Assembly (NCBI GenBank): GCA_033065855.1 | Contig: JAVXUO010002192.1 | Span: 186,001 to 250,000, forward strand | Direction of reading: 5' to 3' | Length of the DNA: 64,000 nt | DNA from: Escallonia rubra | Taxonomy: Eukaryota; Streptophyta; Magnoliopsida; Escalloniales; Escalloniaceae | Shown here: in pieces, positions 24,320-35,218 of the stretch | How the letters are laid out: each line of letters opens with the position of its first letter | Position numbering within the stretch: position 1 is the stretch's first letter | The notes under the pieces: model-generated | The model's database searches: none | Seen by the model: only the letters and a program-made list of their open reading frames with translations | What the model was told of the DNA's origin: nothing | Made by a program: the position numbers and the translations under genes

Positions 24320-24972
24320 TGTAAGAATTCAGAGAGCTCTATCCATGGTAATTCATATATACTGAAATTTTACTGATTAATTAACATATTGAGCAAAACT
24401 TTGTGAACATAAATGAGAGAGAGGAGTAGAGAAGGAAGTCTCTGAGTTCTTCTCTTGGATAATAATTTCCAGGTTACTCTCCTCATACGCATCCTACTCC
24501 TCCTTATAGGAGGTTACAACCATATGCCTAAATTCCCGGATGAAAAACAGAAAGAGAAAGTTAATAAAAATGATAATTTGTGCAAAACTAAGCTCAAACG
24601 GCTGTAACTAATCAAACATAGATTATTTGATTAATTCTTCTCTCCTCAGCAGACTATCATGGCAATTAGTGCTAACCACGCCCTTCATACACTGGTGCCA
24701 TTATTGTTGTTGAACTCTTCATGCGCGTGTTGATACTGTGAGTTGTCTTGCATGTGTGTCACGTGCTCAGAGTCTCATCTGTTGAAGATTTTTTTTTTCT
24801 CCATTTTCCACAGCTGTCTTCCTCAGCATAGTTCTAACTTTGTGAGGTTGTCTCGATGGAACATCCATGACAGTTGGTGGTTGCCTTGGGCAGCCATGAA
24901 GCCATGCACTATTTTTTTAATAATTGATTAATAATTAAAGTTAAATCAATTTTTTGGGACTACGATATTACA
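24320..24972 (-). repeat. element D LTR (653 bp)
   Basis: The minus strand starts TGTAATATCGTAG at 24972 and ends TCTTACA at 24320 (TG...CA). It is preceded on the minus strand by AAGGGGAGGAGG, a good polypurine tract, and followed by a tRNA-Met-like PBS. It therefore has both an upstream 3' end (integrase plus polypurine tract) and a downstream 5' start (PBS plus gag). A CTCCTATAAGGAGG box near 24500 (minus strand) could be its TATA region. Confidence 0.75.
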
Positions 24973-25029
24973 TCCTCCTCCCCTTAAGAAAATTTTGTCC
25001 TTGGTATTATAGTATAAGCAAACAAGTGA

Positions 25030-26445
25030 GGGCATCTCTACAGCATGAAGGGTTCAGGTTCTGAGGTGGCCTCTTCTATTGTGTGATTCCTCCAAATCAC
25101 TTTGATTACCGTCACCACTTTAGAGCGAAGAACTAGCTCTTTCTTATTAACCACTTCCACTGGTACCTCTTGGTATGAGAGATTGTCTCGAATCTTTACT
25201 GACTCCAATATTATTACATGCGAAGGACCAGGGACATACTTCCATGCACATGGACCCTGGAACACATTGTGTAAGTGATTCAATTTTGGGGTTAGCTCAA
25301 TTTTGTAGGCTATCGTTACAGTTCTTGTACGCTACACGTTTCAATGTATGGCGATACCATAAAAAATATGAGGTCACCCACCTCGTACTCCAATGCTTTC
25401 TGTCTTTTATTGGCTTAGCTCTTTTGATACCTTGCGCGGTACGAATCCTCTCTTGTATATCTTTAAGTTTGTCTTCCGTCTCTTTGATTAACTCTGTACG
25501 AGATAACCTTCTTTCTCTAACCACATCCTAACATATTAGAGTGCGATATTTTTTACCATACAATGCTTCGTTTAGGGGGCCGTTCCGACGCTTGTCTGGT
25601 AACTATCATTATACGAAAATTCAACTAATGGTAACTGCTCATCCCAATTTTCACCGAAGTCTACCAGAGAAGCCCTCAATATATCCTTCAACATCTGGAT
25701 CGTTTGTTTAGATTGACCATCCGTCTATGGAGGAAGACCGTACTCATACTCAATTTGGTTCACATTTCTTCTTAAAAACTCTTCCTAAACATTGAGGTGA
25801 ATGTTGTATCCCGATTAGATATAATGGTTATCGGCACACGGTATCGGTTAACTACCTATTTGATATAAATTCGAGCCAGTTGTTCTATTGAATACCCTAC
25901 CCTTATAAGAATGAATCGAGCCGTTTTTGTCAAATGATCTGTTATCACCCAAATGGACATAAATCTATTAGTCCTACAGGGAAACCCAGGGAAATTCATG
26001 GTGATATTGTCCCACTTCCATTCGGGAATAGGGAATGGTTATAATTGTCTAGCCATTCTCATGTGATCGACTTTTACTTGCTGGCAAGTCATGCATTTTG
26101 ATACAAACTCCTATATCTCCTTCTTCATGCCTGGCCACCAAAAATTTTGTCATAAATGTCGTTACATTTTTATCTCTCCTGGGTGGGTTGAGTACCTAGA
26201 ACTATGGGCATCAGTCTGATTTCTTTCCATGATTCATTATTAGGTGGGACATACACTTGACCTTCATATTTACAAATCCTCGCTCCATCGAAACTAAAAT
26301 CTTCTTTTTCGTTATTTTCAAACTCTCTCCGGATATCAAGTAAATTTTCGTCTGTATTTTCAGCTTCCTTGATTCGATTGAGTAGTGCTGGTCAGATTTC
26401 CACCTGGAATAGACTACTGCTCCTTTTTTCTCTTACTCAAATATT
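25030..26445 (-). pseudogene. element D integrase remnant with C-terminal chromodomain-like tail
   Basis: Minus-strand frames, with stops, give KYEGQVYVPPNN and FWWPGMKKEI, CMTCQQVKVDH (the C-C half of the HHCC zinc domain), ITDHLTKTARF (first catalytic D), SNRDTTF-S (second D), TDGQSKQTIQML (the catalytic E position reads K) and LVEFSYNDSYQTSV. The C-terminal part (25038-25283) has GPSHVIILESVKIRDNLSYQ, EVVNKKELVLRSK and IWRNHTIEEATSEPE, the chromovirus tail. It ends at the polypurine tract and LTR. Protease and reverse transcriptase are absent: at the upstream side the sequence changes to the 5' LTR of C near 26450. Confidence 0.8.
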
Positions 26446-26459
26446 AATTTAGTGCGTGT

Positions 26460-28526
26460 CGGTAGTGCTGTAGCAATGACGTTTAATAGTAAATGTCGCT
26501 AAAAGGGAGCTAAGGTTAGGCAGTCCATGGTGAAATTTTTTAAAAATCGCTCGATGTAGAATCTGCTAAAGTGTGGAAAAAAAAGACTAGTTATTTTTAT
26601 GAAATCTACGACGTGAAAAAATTTCAAACTTTTCCAATGTCAGGAAGGGGATTAACTGACACAGGCAGTGTAAAACTTTACGGAGAATTTAAAAATAGCA
26701 ACCAACACAGTTTTGCGTAGAAAATTTATGAGGACCTTAAAATGACGAGATGCTTAATTGTCTGAAGTTTGGGGCCATTTCAAAGGCGATAGCTATTTTT
26801 AGCGGAAACGGCTTCTAAGCGCTCTGTTATTTATTGGGTAGGAATTTTTTAACATTTTAGGATTTTTGTAGGGATGATGGCCGCCGGGGGTGTTTTGGTA
26901 TTTTTTCCTATAAATTTTCCAAAAGACGTTTTGGTCCAGAAATGGATGTAGAACATTTAAAAAGCTGTCTTAAAGCAGTTTTGGGGTGTTGGGGTTGTAA
27001 TGGCCATCAGGGAGTATTTTGGTAATTTACTATGCGGTGCTAAATTTTTCGAAACTCATGCAGTTAAGCGTTCTGAGTGACGGGAAATGAGGAATGGGGT
27101 TAATACACCTAAAATAAAGGAGTTATTATTACAAATGCATCAATATGGCTTGGTTAAGATCCGTTTATCGGGTCAGGATAACTAGCCAGCGTAAGACGTT
27201 ATAAACAACTAATTCTACCCCTTCCCAATTAGTTGTTTATAACGTCTTACGCCGACTAGTGTATGTTTATGCTTGAATGGTGTCAAGATCAGAATAATAC
27301 ACCTAAAATAAAGGAGTTATTATTACAAAGTGTATGTTTATGCTTGAATGGTTTCTAACGATCAAGGTCTAATTTGATTAGGTGACCCCTCTTATTCTGA
27401 TCTGAGGTTGGTTGTCGCGTCGGCTAAAAGCCAGTCAGGTAAGGATAATGTGGTTCCTTGTATGCTATGATTTGCTTTATTTAGCATACATGTCGTTGAT
27501 AGTGTTGTTGTATAGAGATTGTTGCATTGTTGATATGAGATGTCGGTGGTTGTTGTGTCGATGTCCCTCTTAGTTAATGGTGTTGGGGTGAACGTTAGTT
27601 GTTGTGTTGAACACCAGTTAGTCTTGCGACCGGTAATTCTAGCTTGATTTATTGTTGATTGAGGACGTAAGGTGAAATCATTTCCATTAGTCTGCCCAGT
27701 TGGTGTAACTTGTGGTTTGGCGGTAATGCGGTTGGGGACGAGCATTCCTTGTGAGTTTCCTTCTTGTGATAGCATCGACTAAGATGAACATCGCGTAATG
27801 CGGGATATTATATGAAAAGGATGGCCTGTGAAATATGATCACTGGCAAAAAGGATGTATGGCACACAAGTCGAGTCTATCGTGTCTGGTCGGGTCTAGTC
27901 GGTTGGGTCTAAGTCTGCATTGCACTTGACTTTATTTTGATGTTAACGATTTTAATTGCTTGTATTTCATTGATGTTTATTTTGGCTGCTACTGATTTAA
28001 TGTTCACTTGCATAGTATGTCAGTCCTATCCATGAAATGTGGAAATAATATTGTTCTGTTGGGCCTTAAAGCTGCTCAGTTTGACGAAAGAAAATATTGT
28101 TTGACCATTACGTTGATGCTGCATCATTTATTAAAATCCTGATTCTTTGATATCGTTGAGTTGATTATTATTCCTCCGAGACTGTCGAATTGTTTCTGCA
28201 CCTTATTGCTCATGCTCATTCCTTGTGTGTGTTGTTTCAGGTTGAACCAGGTGAGACATCTAGAAGGGGAATGAGAAGTTGGCTTAAATTGTAAAAGGAG
28301 ACGTAAGACAATGTCAACCATGTTTTGGGATCTAGATGTTTTATTTTTAAACTTCTGATGTGTTTATGTTGAACGTTGTAGTGAAATTTTTTGTAAGGAT
28401 GCCCTCGAAATTTTATGTGTATAAAGTTATGTATCTAGAGTTTGCTCTAAAATCTAGCAGGGTTATGTTGTGTTTATGATCAACAACTCAGCTCCAATGA
28501 TGTCACTTGGGCTAAGGGGTGTCGCA
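26460..28526 (+). repeat. element C 5' LTR (5'-truncated)
   Basis: It aligns with 36360-37816 plus 51443-52696 (the LTR of F): AATTTAAAAATAGCAA, TTTATGAGGACC-TAA, GATAGCTATTTTT and GGGAGTATTTTGGTAATTT blocks occur in order. It ends GGCTAAGGGGTGTCGCA at 28526. Downstream of 27180 it carries a local rearrangement with a perfect hairpin. Confidence 0.75.
27189..27252. repeat. perfect 26-bp inverted repeat with 12-nt loop
   Basis: The arm 27189-27214 (GCGTAAGACG...ACTAATT) and the arm 27227-27252 (AATTAGTTG...CTTACGC) are exact reverse complements. The loop CTACCCCTTCCC is the reverse complement of a GGGAAGGGGTAG segment that the related LTR of F has in direct orientation at 37371. Nearby, two other segments are directly duplicated (from 27101 and 27297; from 27259 and 27330). 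Confidence 0.95.
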
Positions 28527-28528
28527 AG

Positions 28529-28541
28529 TTGGTATCAGAGC
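28529..28541 (+). promoter_or_regulatory. element C primer-binding site (initiator tRNA-Met)
   Basis: TTGGTATCAGAGC two bases after the 5' LTR end. It matches the standard plant tRNA-iMet PBS (TGGTATCAGAGC) exactly. Confidence 0.9.
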
Positions 28542-28663
28542 TTAGGCTTATGATTATGTAGACTTTAGGTAGAACATTAGGTATTTAGGAGGAAGGAAGG
28601 TATGAAATTGATGTATTATTATGTTGTAAGTTTGATTTGGTTTTGTGTGTTTTGCAGGTAGTT

Positions 28664-29047
28664 ATGGTGGGAATATGTGGGTGGTTAAAGGACAATGTGT
28701 TGAACGGGTTTGAGGAGGAATCCCCGTTCAAGGAGGACCCCGAGGAGGACCCTAGTGATGTAGAGGAGGATCCATGTGCCATCGATGAGGAGCCAGAGGA
28801 GATGGACCTGCCAAGGCTAGAAAAGGAAGATAAAACCGGACATGGAAGTCTGATAGAGGATGCAAGGAACATTGCGGGGCCGAGTCAGGTACATAAAGTT
28901 GAAAGTTTTTGGAAACAAAGGTACATTGAGGTAGCGAGGGAAAGAGACCAACTGGTGTATCAGTTGGAAGAGTTGAAATCAAAGGAGGGCCGAGAGGTGG
29001 AAAGGGTTGAAAGGTGTTGCCAGGAAGACAACGAGTGGATGAAATGA
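28664..29047 (+). CDS. acidic leader ORF upstream of gag, element C
   Basis: An open frame from ATG at 28664 (the frame itself is open from 28637) runs to a stop at 29047, about 127 codons. The N-terminal half is very acidic (EEESPFKEDPEEDPSD, EEDPCAIDEEPEEMDLP). The C-terminal half looks helical (WKQRYIEVARERDQLVYQLE, ELKSKEGREVERVER). There is no zinc knuckle or gag core. It lies between the PBS and the gag start (29350), after a T-rich stretch and TTTTGCAG (28650-28657), a good splice acceptor. Element F has a comparable acidic stretch at 52900-53000. It is the only fully open frame in C, while gag and pol are riddled with stops. The function is unknown. It may be an extra leader ORF or a displaced N-terminal part of gag. 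Confidence 0.5.
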   Translation: MVGICGWLKDNVLNGFEEESPFKEDPEEDPSDVEEDPCAIDEEPEEMDLPRLEKEDKTGHGSLIEDARNIAGPSQVHKVESFWKQRYIEVARERDQLVYQLEELKSKEGREVERVERCCQEDNEWMK

Positions 29048-29349
29048 AAGGTTAAACAAGTAATTGACGAGGGGGAGAAGGTCATCTAGAGAATGCAGAA
29101 TGGAATTCAAGAGAATCATCCCGGAAAGGCGATGTCGAGGGACAGTAAAGAGATGCTCCTCGATGATACCTGCTGGTATACAATGTTTTATCGAGAGTGA
29201 AATAGGCTTTCCTTTGTTTGAAAAAAAAGGAGGAACTTCAATGTGTATTTGTAAAGCTGACTGTTGTTTGTAAATGCAGTTTATATTAATGATATTAAGT
29301 TGTTTAAATTAAATGTTGAATTTATGATGTTGCTTATGTTATTGACAGA

Positions 29350-30450
29350 ATGGCTCGCCAATTGAGAAACCGTGTACTACCTCCAGTGGAAAGACCTCCT
29401 AATCCGAGAGAACCTCATACATAAGCATCTTCAGTAAGTGCCGAGGGGTGAGTATGGGTCATGTAGAGGGTGTAGCTGTGAATAACAACAGAGAGGATTT
29501 AAGGAGGGAGTTAGTGGGGCTGTTGTGGGAAATTATGGAAACCCTCGCAGCACAGCTGGTGGTTGTGGCTGCACCTTTCCCGGTGGAAGGGAAAAACAGT
29601 GCAAATTCAGAGATTTTTAGAAAGTCCGCCCCAGTGAGTTTCACCTGGGCAATGACCCGATCCGAGCTGTAGCCTGGATTCAAGAAATAAAGAGGGCCTT
29701 TGAGATAATGGGGTATGGAAATCGTCAAAAGGTAGTTTTTGCCACTTATGTGCTAAAAGAAGTAGCTGGGTATTGGTGGGATGGGCAAAAATAGGTTGAG
29801 GAGAGAAGGAAGCATAACCGACCTATATTACCTGAAAGCGATTTAAATGGGTATCTAACAAGAAGTATTTTCTCGTGACTGTGCAAAATAAGTTAGAGAC
29901 GGATTTTCTAAATCTTAAATAGAAAGATAAGACGGTAGATGAATATATATATGGAAATTTGATGAACTGGTTTGTTTCGCCGCCACACACCAAGTGGTTA
30001 CGGAGGACAAGAAGGTTAGAGGATTTGAGGAAGGATAGAGATAACCTCTGAAAAGGATTGTCAAAAGTTTCCAATTTAACACCTTTACTGAAGTTACAGA
30101 GAAAACTCTACTGATAGAAGCCGAAAATAAAGAAGCATGTGAAGAAAGGAAGGAGCAAGGGAGGAAGAGGCGTAACAATCAAGAACGGGCAAAGGATAGC
30201 AGAACAAATTCAAAAAGAAAGTGGAGGAATGGAAGTTTGGGCAAAGTTCAGGCCAAGCCGCGAATAAGGAATGTAGGTGGTGTGGACTGAAACACGAGGG
30301 CACAAATTGTATAAGGGCGACGTGAGTGTGTTTCTAATGTGGCATGCAAGGCCACAAAGAAAATTATTACAAGCTAAACAAGAGGGTTTGCTTTCAATGC
30401 CAGCAACCAGGCCATAAAACAAAGGAGTGCCCACAAAGAAAGATGATGGC
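29350..30450 (+). pseudogene. gag: element C gag
   Basis: It starts ATGGCTCGCCAATTGAG (MARQLRNRVLPPVERPPNPRE), a typical start for this clade. In shifting frames there follow DPIRAVAWIQEIKRAFEIMG, NRQKVVFATYVLKEVAGYWW (gag core near 29655-29800) and a basic C-terminal stretch. Three zinc knuckles lie at about 30265-30434: CRWCGLKHEGTNC, a second one missing its second Cys to a stop (GMQGHKENYY), and an intact CFQCQQPGHKTKEC. Numerous stops rule out function. Confidence 0.85.
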
Positions 30451-30489
30451 TTTGTAAGGAAGGCCCTAGACAATGGGCTGGGCAAATGC

Positions 30490-30903
30490 TATAAACCTGA
30501 AGGAAGCCTTGAAATCAGAAGATGTGGTGACAAGTACTTTTCCTGTATGTTTGCATCAGGCTATGGTATTATTTTATTCTGGTACTACCCACTCCTTGGT
30601 TTCTCTAGCTTTTGCTAATAAGTTGACTGTACCCTGGCAACCGTTGAGTACGGTGTTAACGGTGAATATACTTAGTGGGCATTCTCTTTATGCCACTAAG
30701 ATATATAGGCAATGCCCTAAATAAGTCTCGGATCAGACATTATACACTGATCTTATACCACTTGAATTGGGAGACTTTGATGTCATACTTGGGATGGATT
30801 GGTTAGCGGCGTATGACACTAATGTGGATTGCTGGCGTAAGATAATACAATTTTCGATGCCCAGTAAACCTATAGCAGTTATACAGGGAGATCGATCAGT
30901 CTA
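30490..30903 (+). pseudogene. element C protease
   Basis: Retropepsin-like. LFYSGTTHSLVSLAFANKL at about 30570-30630 is the active-site region, in which the catalytic Asp of DSGTTHS is replaced by Tyr. It is followed by VILGMDWLAAYDTNVDCW (near 30783), the conserved ILGMDWL motif that ends the domain. The family cleaves the gag-pol polyprotein. This copy lacks the catalytic residue and has a stop at 30721. Confidence 0.8.
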
Positions 30904-30999
30904 ACGTCCTTATTTGATGTCGGCAGTAGAAGCTCGTCGTTGTATCCGGATGGGATGTCAAGGTTACCTAGCACAAGTATATGATACTCCTTTTGGTGA

Positions 31000-32310
31000 A
31001 CCACAACTGGATAAGATTCCGATAGTAAATGAATTTCCAGATGTTTTCCCAGCAGATCTTCTAGGCTTACCACCAGACCGAGAATTGAGTTTAGTATCGA
31101 TCTGGTTCCTGGAACCGATCCTATATCGAGAGCCCCCTATAGGTTGGCAACATGGGAGATGGTTGAGTTGAAGATACAACTGAAAGAATTGTTAAACTTG
31201 GGTTTCGTTCGTCCTAGTGTGTCACCTTGGGGAGCCCTAGTGTTGTTTGTGAGGAAGAAGGATGGAATGATGAGGCTTTGCATTGATTATCATGAGTTAA
31301 AAAAGGTGACAGTCAGGAATAAATATCATTTGCCTCGCATAGACGACCTTTTTATCAATTAAAGGATGCGAAATATTTTTCAAAAATTGATCTTAGGTCT
31401 GGATACCACCAGTTAAAAATTAAAGGAGGATGATGCATTTTAGAACCATAATGGACATTATGAGTTTCTGGTAATGCCATTTGGACTGACTAATGCCCAT
31501 GCGGCATTCATGGATTTGATGAATATAACTTTTCGAAGATATTAGATTGTTGTGTCATCGTGTTCATTGATGACATTTTGGTCTATTCCAAAAGTAAGGA
31601 AGAGCATGCTCAGCCTTTGAGGCAAATAATATAAATTCTCCGAGAATATAAGTTGTACGCCTAACCCAAAAAGTGAGAAGGTACTATTTTTGGGACATAT
31701 AGTGTCAAGTACGAGTATACTGCTAGACCCAAGGAAGGTGGAAACAGTGTCAAATTGGGAACGTCCGACTTTGGTGTTTGAAATTCAGAGTTTCCTAGGT
31801 TTAACTGGATACTCTTTATCAAGGACTTCTCTAAAATAATCTCCCTATTGACAAACCTAACCAAAAAGAATATGAAATTTAACTGGACGGAGAAGTGTGA
31901 AAACAATTTCCAAGAACTGAAAAGAAGGTTGGTGACGGCACCACCATCAGGATTGGAAGGATTTGTCATCTATAGTGATGCATCTCGAGAAGGATTAGGT
32001 TGTGTACTCATGCAGCGTGACAAAGTAATTGTGTATGCCTCCAGACAATTGAGAAACATGAGAGGAACTACCCGACACATGATTTGGAGTTGGCAGTAGT
32101 GGTATTTTCTCTAAAAATATGGAGACATTAGTTGTATGGGGTTACGTGTGAGATATATACCGGCCATAAGAGTTTGAAGTATATCTTTACCCAAAAAGAA
32201 CTTAACATGAGACAAAAGATATGGCTGGAACTCTTTAAGGACTATGATTATGCTATAAAGTATCAACCAGGTAAAGCTAATGTAGTAGCAGATGCGCTAA
32301 GTAGAAAGTG
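31000..32310 (+). pseudogene. element C reverse transcriptase and RNase H
   Basis: Motifs in order: [18 protein letters not shown] (31030), [20 protein letters not shown] (31160), [20 protein letters not shown] (31226) with [30 protein letters not shown]-like (31395), [17 protein letters not shown] (31470), and FIDDILVYSK (31565-31595), the catalytic xxDD box. RNase H: TAPPSGLEGFVIYSDASREG (31938-31998), [19 protein letters not shown], then [20 protein letters not shown] (32180) and ADALSRK (32290). At least six stops and several shifts are present. Confidence 0.85.
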
Positions 32311-32419
32311 AACGGGGAACCTAACCGCGATGATTACCACACAAAAGACTATCATCGAAGATTTGGACAAACTCGAAATTGAAGTTTGAGTCAAAGGAGA
32401 AAAAGGTAGTAACCTATTT

Positions 32420-33868
32420 CATTTAGAAGTCAGACCGACGCTTCTTGATCGGATCAAGAAAGGTCAAGGTCAAGATAAAAAGATACATGAAATCCAGCAA
32501 GGTTTTGAGAGAATAAGAAAGATAAAATTGATTGTGATGAGGAGGGCGTTTACAAGTATCAAGGTCAGGTATATGTACAACCTAGCAGCGAGTTGAGAAA
32601 AGAGACTATGACAGATGCTCATAACTCTAAATACTCGATCAACCCTAGGAAAACAAAAATGTATCGTGATCTACAATAAAAAATTTCGTTGCCTGGCATG
32701 AAGAGGGATATATCAAGGTTTGTATCCTGATGCTTGACTTGCCAACAAGTAAAGCTGGACCATAAGAAGATTGCCAGATAGTTGCAACCACTCCCTGTGC
32801 CTGAATGGAAATGAGAACACATTGTAATGGATTTTTTGTCAGGATTACCACAAATAACTAGTAGATACACGTCAATCTGGGTGGTAGTAGATAGGTTGAC
32901 TAAGACGGCTCAGTTTATTCCTCTCCGAGAAGGGTATTCTACTGAACACTTACCCGAATTTATATTAACAAGGTGGTTAGTCGTTATGGTATGCCCATAA
33001 CCATTGTATCCGACGAAGATGCAAGGTTCACCTCGAGATTTTGGAAAAATTTTCAAGAAAAAAAGAGAACGAAGTTAACCATGAGTATAGCCTTTCACCC
33101 TCAGACGGATGGCCAATCTGAACGTACGATACAAATATTGGAGGATATGTTGAGAGCGTGAATTAATGATTTTGGCAGAGCATGGGATGAGCAGTTGTCA
33201 TTAATTGAATTTTTCTACAACAATAGTTATCAAGCAAGCATTAAAATAGCTCCTTATAAAGCGTTGTATGGCCGAAGATGTCGCACGCCTCTTTGTTGGG
33301 ATGTAGTGGGGGAATGAAGACTGTCATGCATGGAACTGTTCAAGGAAACAGAAGACAAGGTGAAAGGGGTTCGTGATAGAATTTGTATTGCACAAAATCG
33401 GTAGAAAAGCTATGCAAATAAGAGGCATAGAATGTTAGAGTTTGAGGTAAGTGACCCAATATTTTTAAAAGTATCACCATGGAAGGGAATCATGCGATTC
33501 GAGAAGCAGGGAAAGTTAAGTTCGAGGTTCATCAGACCATTTAAAATCCGGTGTAGGGTTGAGACAGTGGCATGCAGGCTCAATCTACAACCATAATTTA
33601 GCCAATTTCATAACGTGTTTCATATTTCAATGCTCAAGAAGTATGTTCCTGACCCTACACATGTGATCCAGTTGGAACCGGTGAAAATTCGAGATAATCT
33701 CTCATACCAAGAGGTACCAATAGAGGTGGTTGATAGAAAAGAGCAAGTATTACGTTCAAAAGTAATTCCGATAGTCAAGGTCATCTAGAGAAATCATGCG
33801 GTAGAGGAAGCCACTTGGGAACCCAAGGTGTTAATGCGGCATAGATATCTGCATTTGTTTGCAGGATA
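32420..33868 (+). pseudogene. element C integrase with chromodomain-like C-terminus
   Basis: Zinc region: DAHNSKYSINPRKTKMY, in which the second His of HHCC is Asn, and CLTCQQVKLDH. Core: VVVDRLTKTAQFIPLREGYS (33 kb; first Asp), IVSDEDARFTSRFWKNFQ (second Asp), FHPQTDGQSERTIQILEDML (catalytic Glu in SERTIQ). After that come EFFYNNSYQASIKIAPYKAL and YGRRCRTPL. C-terminus at 33640-33868: DPTHVIQLEPVKIRDNLSYQ, EVVDRKEQVLRSK and AVEEATWEPK. The tryptophan expected before RNH in the chromodomain-like tail is a stop. This tail targets integration to heterochromatin in intact chromoviruses. Confidence 0.85.
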
Positions 33869-33895
33869 AGGTTTGTCCCTATTTTATGGACCGGT

Positions 33896-33925
33896 TTTTT
33901 TTTTTTGTGGGGGGGGGGGGGGGGA
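33896..33925 (+). promoter_or_regulatory. element C polypurine tract region
   Basis: T-rich stretch followed by 16 G (33909-33924) and an A, directly before the 3' LTR start TGTAATACC. The family normally has a G-rich purine tract here. The long G run looks like later homopolymer growth. Confidence 0.7.
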
Positions 33926-35218
33926 TGTAATACCTTGAAAATGCTTTCAATTAATCTAACAGCGAATTAGATTAATTGAGGGTGTTATTATTATTGGTAG
34001 CACTATTTTATCGATAATCAAGTATTAGAAATTTAAATGAGAGGTTAGTTTGGCTTTGGGGCCAAAATGTAATTTATGAAAGTTATGGGGTCAAATTGTA
34101 TATATGGGAAAGTTGAGGGGCTAAGTTGTAAAATTAAAAAGTGAGGGTTAGTAACATAGTCTTGTAACCTTTAATTAAATAAAGTAAAGTGATTAAGGAA
34201 GGAAGAGGTGGAGTCGGTAGGAGGATAAAAAGAAAAAAAAACCATGCATGACTAAGCTTAAGCAAGGAGGAGGTGGAGACCTCCTTGCTTAGAAAGAAGC
34301 CAAGATTATATGGTCTTGTGACCATTTTGGTGGAAAAGAAAAAGAAAAAGAAATAAGAGAAGCTGAGTTCGGACAAGGGAAGAAAGGAGAATAAAAAGAG
34401 GGAAAGAAAAAGAAGAAAGGAAGAGGAAGAGAAAAAAAAAAGAAGAGAAAATGAAGCCCTAAGGTAATCTCTCTCTCTCTCCCCCACCCCTCCATCTCTC
34501 TTCTCATGCTAACTAGGGTTTTTATGAATTCAAGCCTTGAAATATGTTAGGGTTTAAGATGGAATTTTCTTGCTTACTTGATAAGGCATATAACCTAAAA
34601 TTCATGTGGGTTTAATATGTGTGTGTGTGGAATCAAGAGGTGTATATGGGTTGTTAAACAAAGAAAAGAAAAACTATTGAAAAGAGGAGAAGTAGGGGCT
34701 GTTTAAGGGGGCTGTTAGGGCTATGGAAAGAGGGGCTGTGAGGGGTGGTTGTGAGGGGTGTAAGGTGGCTATGAGGTGGTGATTATGGTGGGGTAGGGTG
34801 GGGTGAAGTGGGAAGATGGGTGTTTGAGGTAAGGTAAGGTAGCAAAGGGCTGCCCAAAATCAGGGGGGCACTGGGGAAAGCACACTTTGCTAGAGCAGCA
34901 GTGTTTAAGTATAGTTTGTGTGGGTTTTGTGGGTGCAAAAGTGTGTGAATATGGGTGATAAGGAGAAAAGGTGTACGGGGAAAAGGGTGGGGTGGTATTG
35001 TGCGTGTTTGTGTGCTTGTATGTGATGTTTAGGGGTGTCATAGGTGCCTTGTGTGTGTGTAACAAGCACACTGCTGCTACGGCAGCAGTATTGCTATGTG
35101 TTTTCTTGGTGCAAGGATGTCTGGGGTGGGTGATGAAGAAGAAAAGGTGTAGGGGGAAAGGGTGGGGTTCTGTTGTGTGTGTTTGTGTGTTGTATGTAGT
35201 GTTGTGTGTGTTTGAGAT
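33926..35218 (+). repeat. element C 3' LTR, left part
   Basis: It starts TGTAATACCTTGAAAATG. The first ~150 bp align with 35219 onward, the start of the LTR of F (both have TTAATCTAAC-GAATTAGATTAATT). It is interrupted at 35218, where F begins. A GTAATCTC donor-like site at 34465 follows a purine-rich leader. GT-rich sequence fills 34600-35218. Confidence 0.75.

Larger units (their letters stand above)
26450..35218 (+). mobile_element. element C: Ty3/gypsy chromovirus (Tekay/Del-like), decayed, both ends incomplete
   Basis: Order on the plus strand: 5' LTR (start lost, ends 28526), tRNA-Met PBS, leader ORF, gag, protease, reverse transcriptase, RNase H, integrase, chromodomain-like tail, polypurine tract, start of 3' LTR (33926). 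All domains are recognisable, but stops and frameshifts make it inactive. The 3' LTR is interrupted at 35218 by element F and would resume to the right of this window. Confidence 0.8.

Noticed and set aside
27189..27252. Perfect 26-bp hairpin as a microRNA precursor
   Set aside because: The stem is short with a 12-nt loop, lies in a retrotransposon LTR and is explained by an inverted duplication. No small-RNA evidence can be seen from sequence.
28529..28541. tRNA-like matches at PBS sites as tRNA genes
   Set aside because: Only the complement of a tRNA 3' end is present. No cloverleaf or A/B boxes accompany it. The same holds at 24301, 46702 and 52699.
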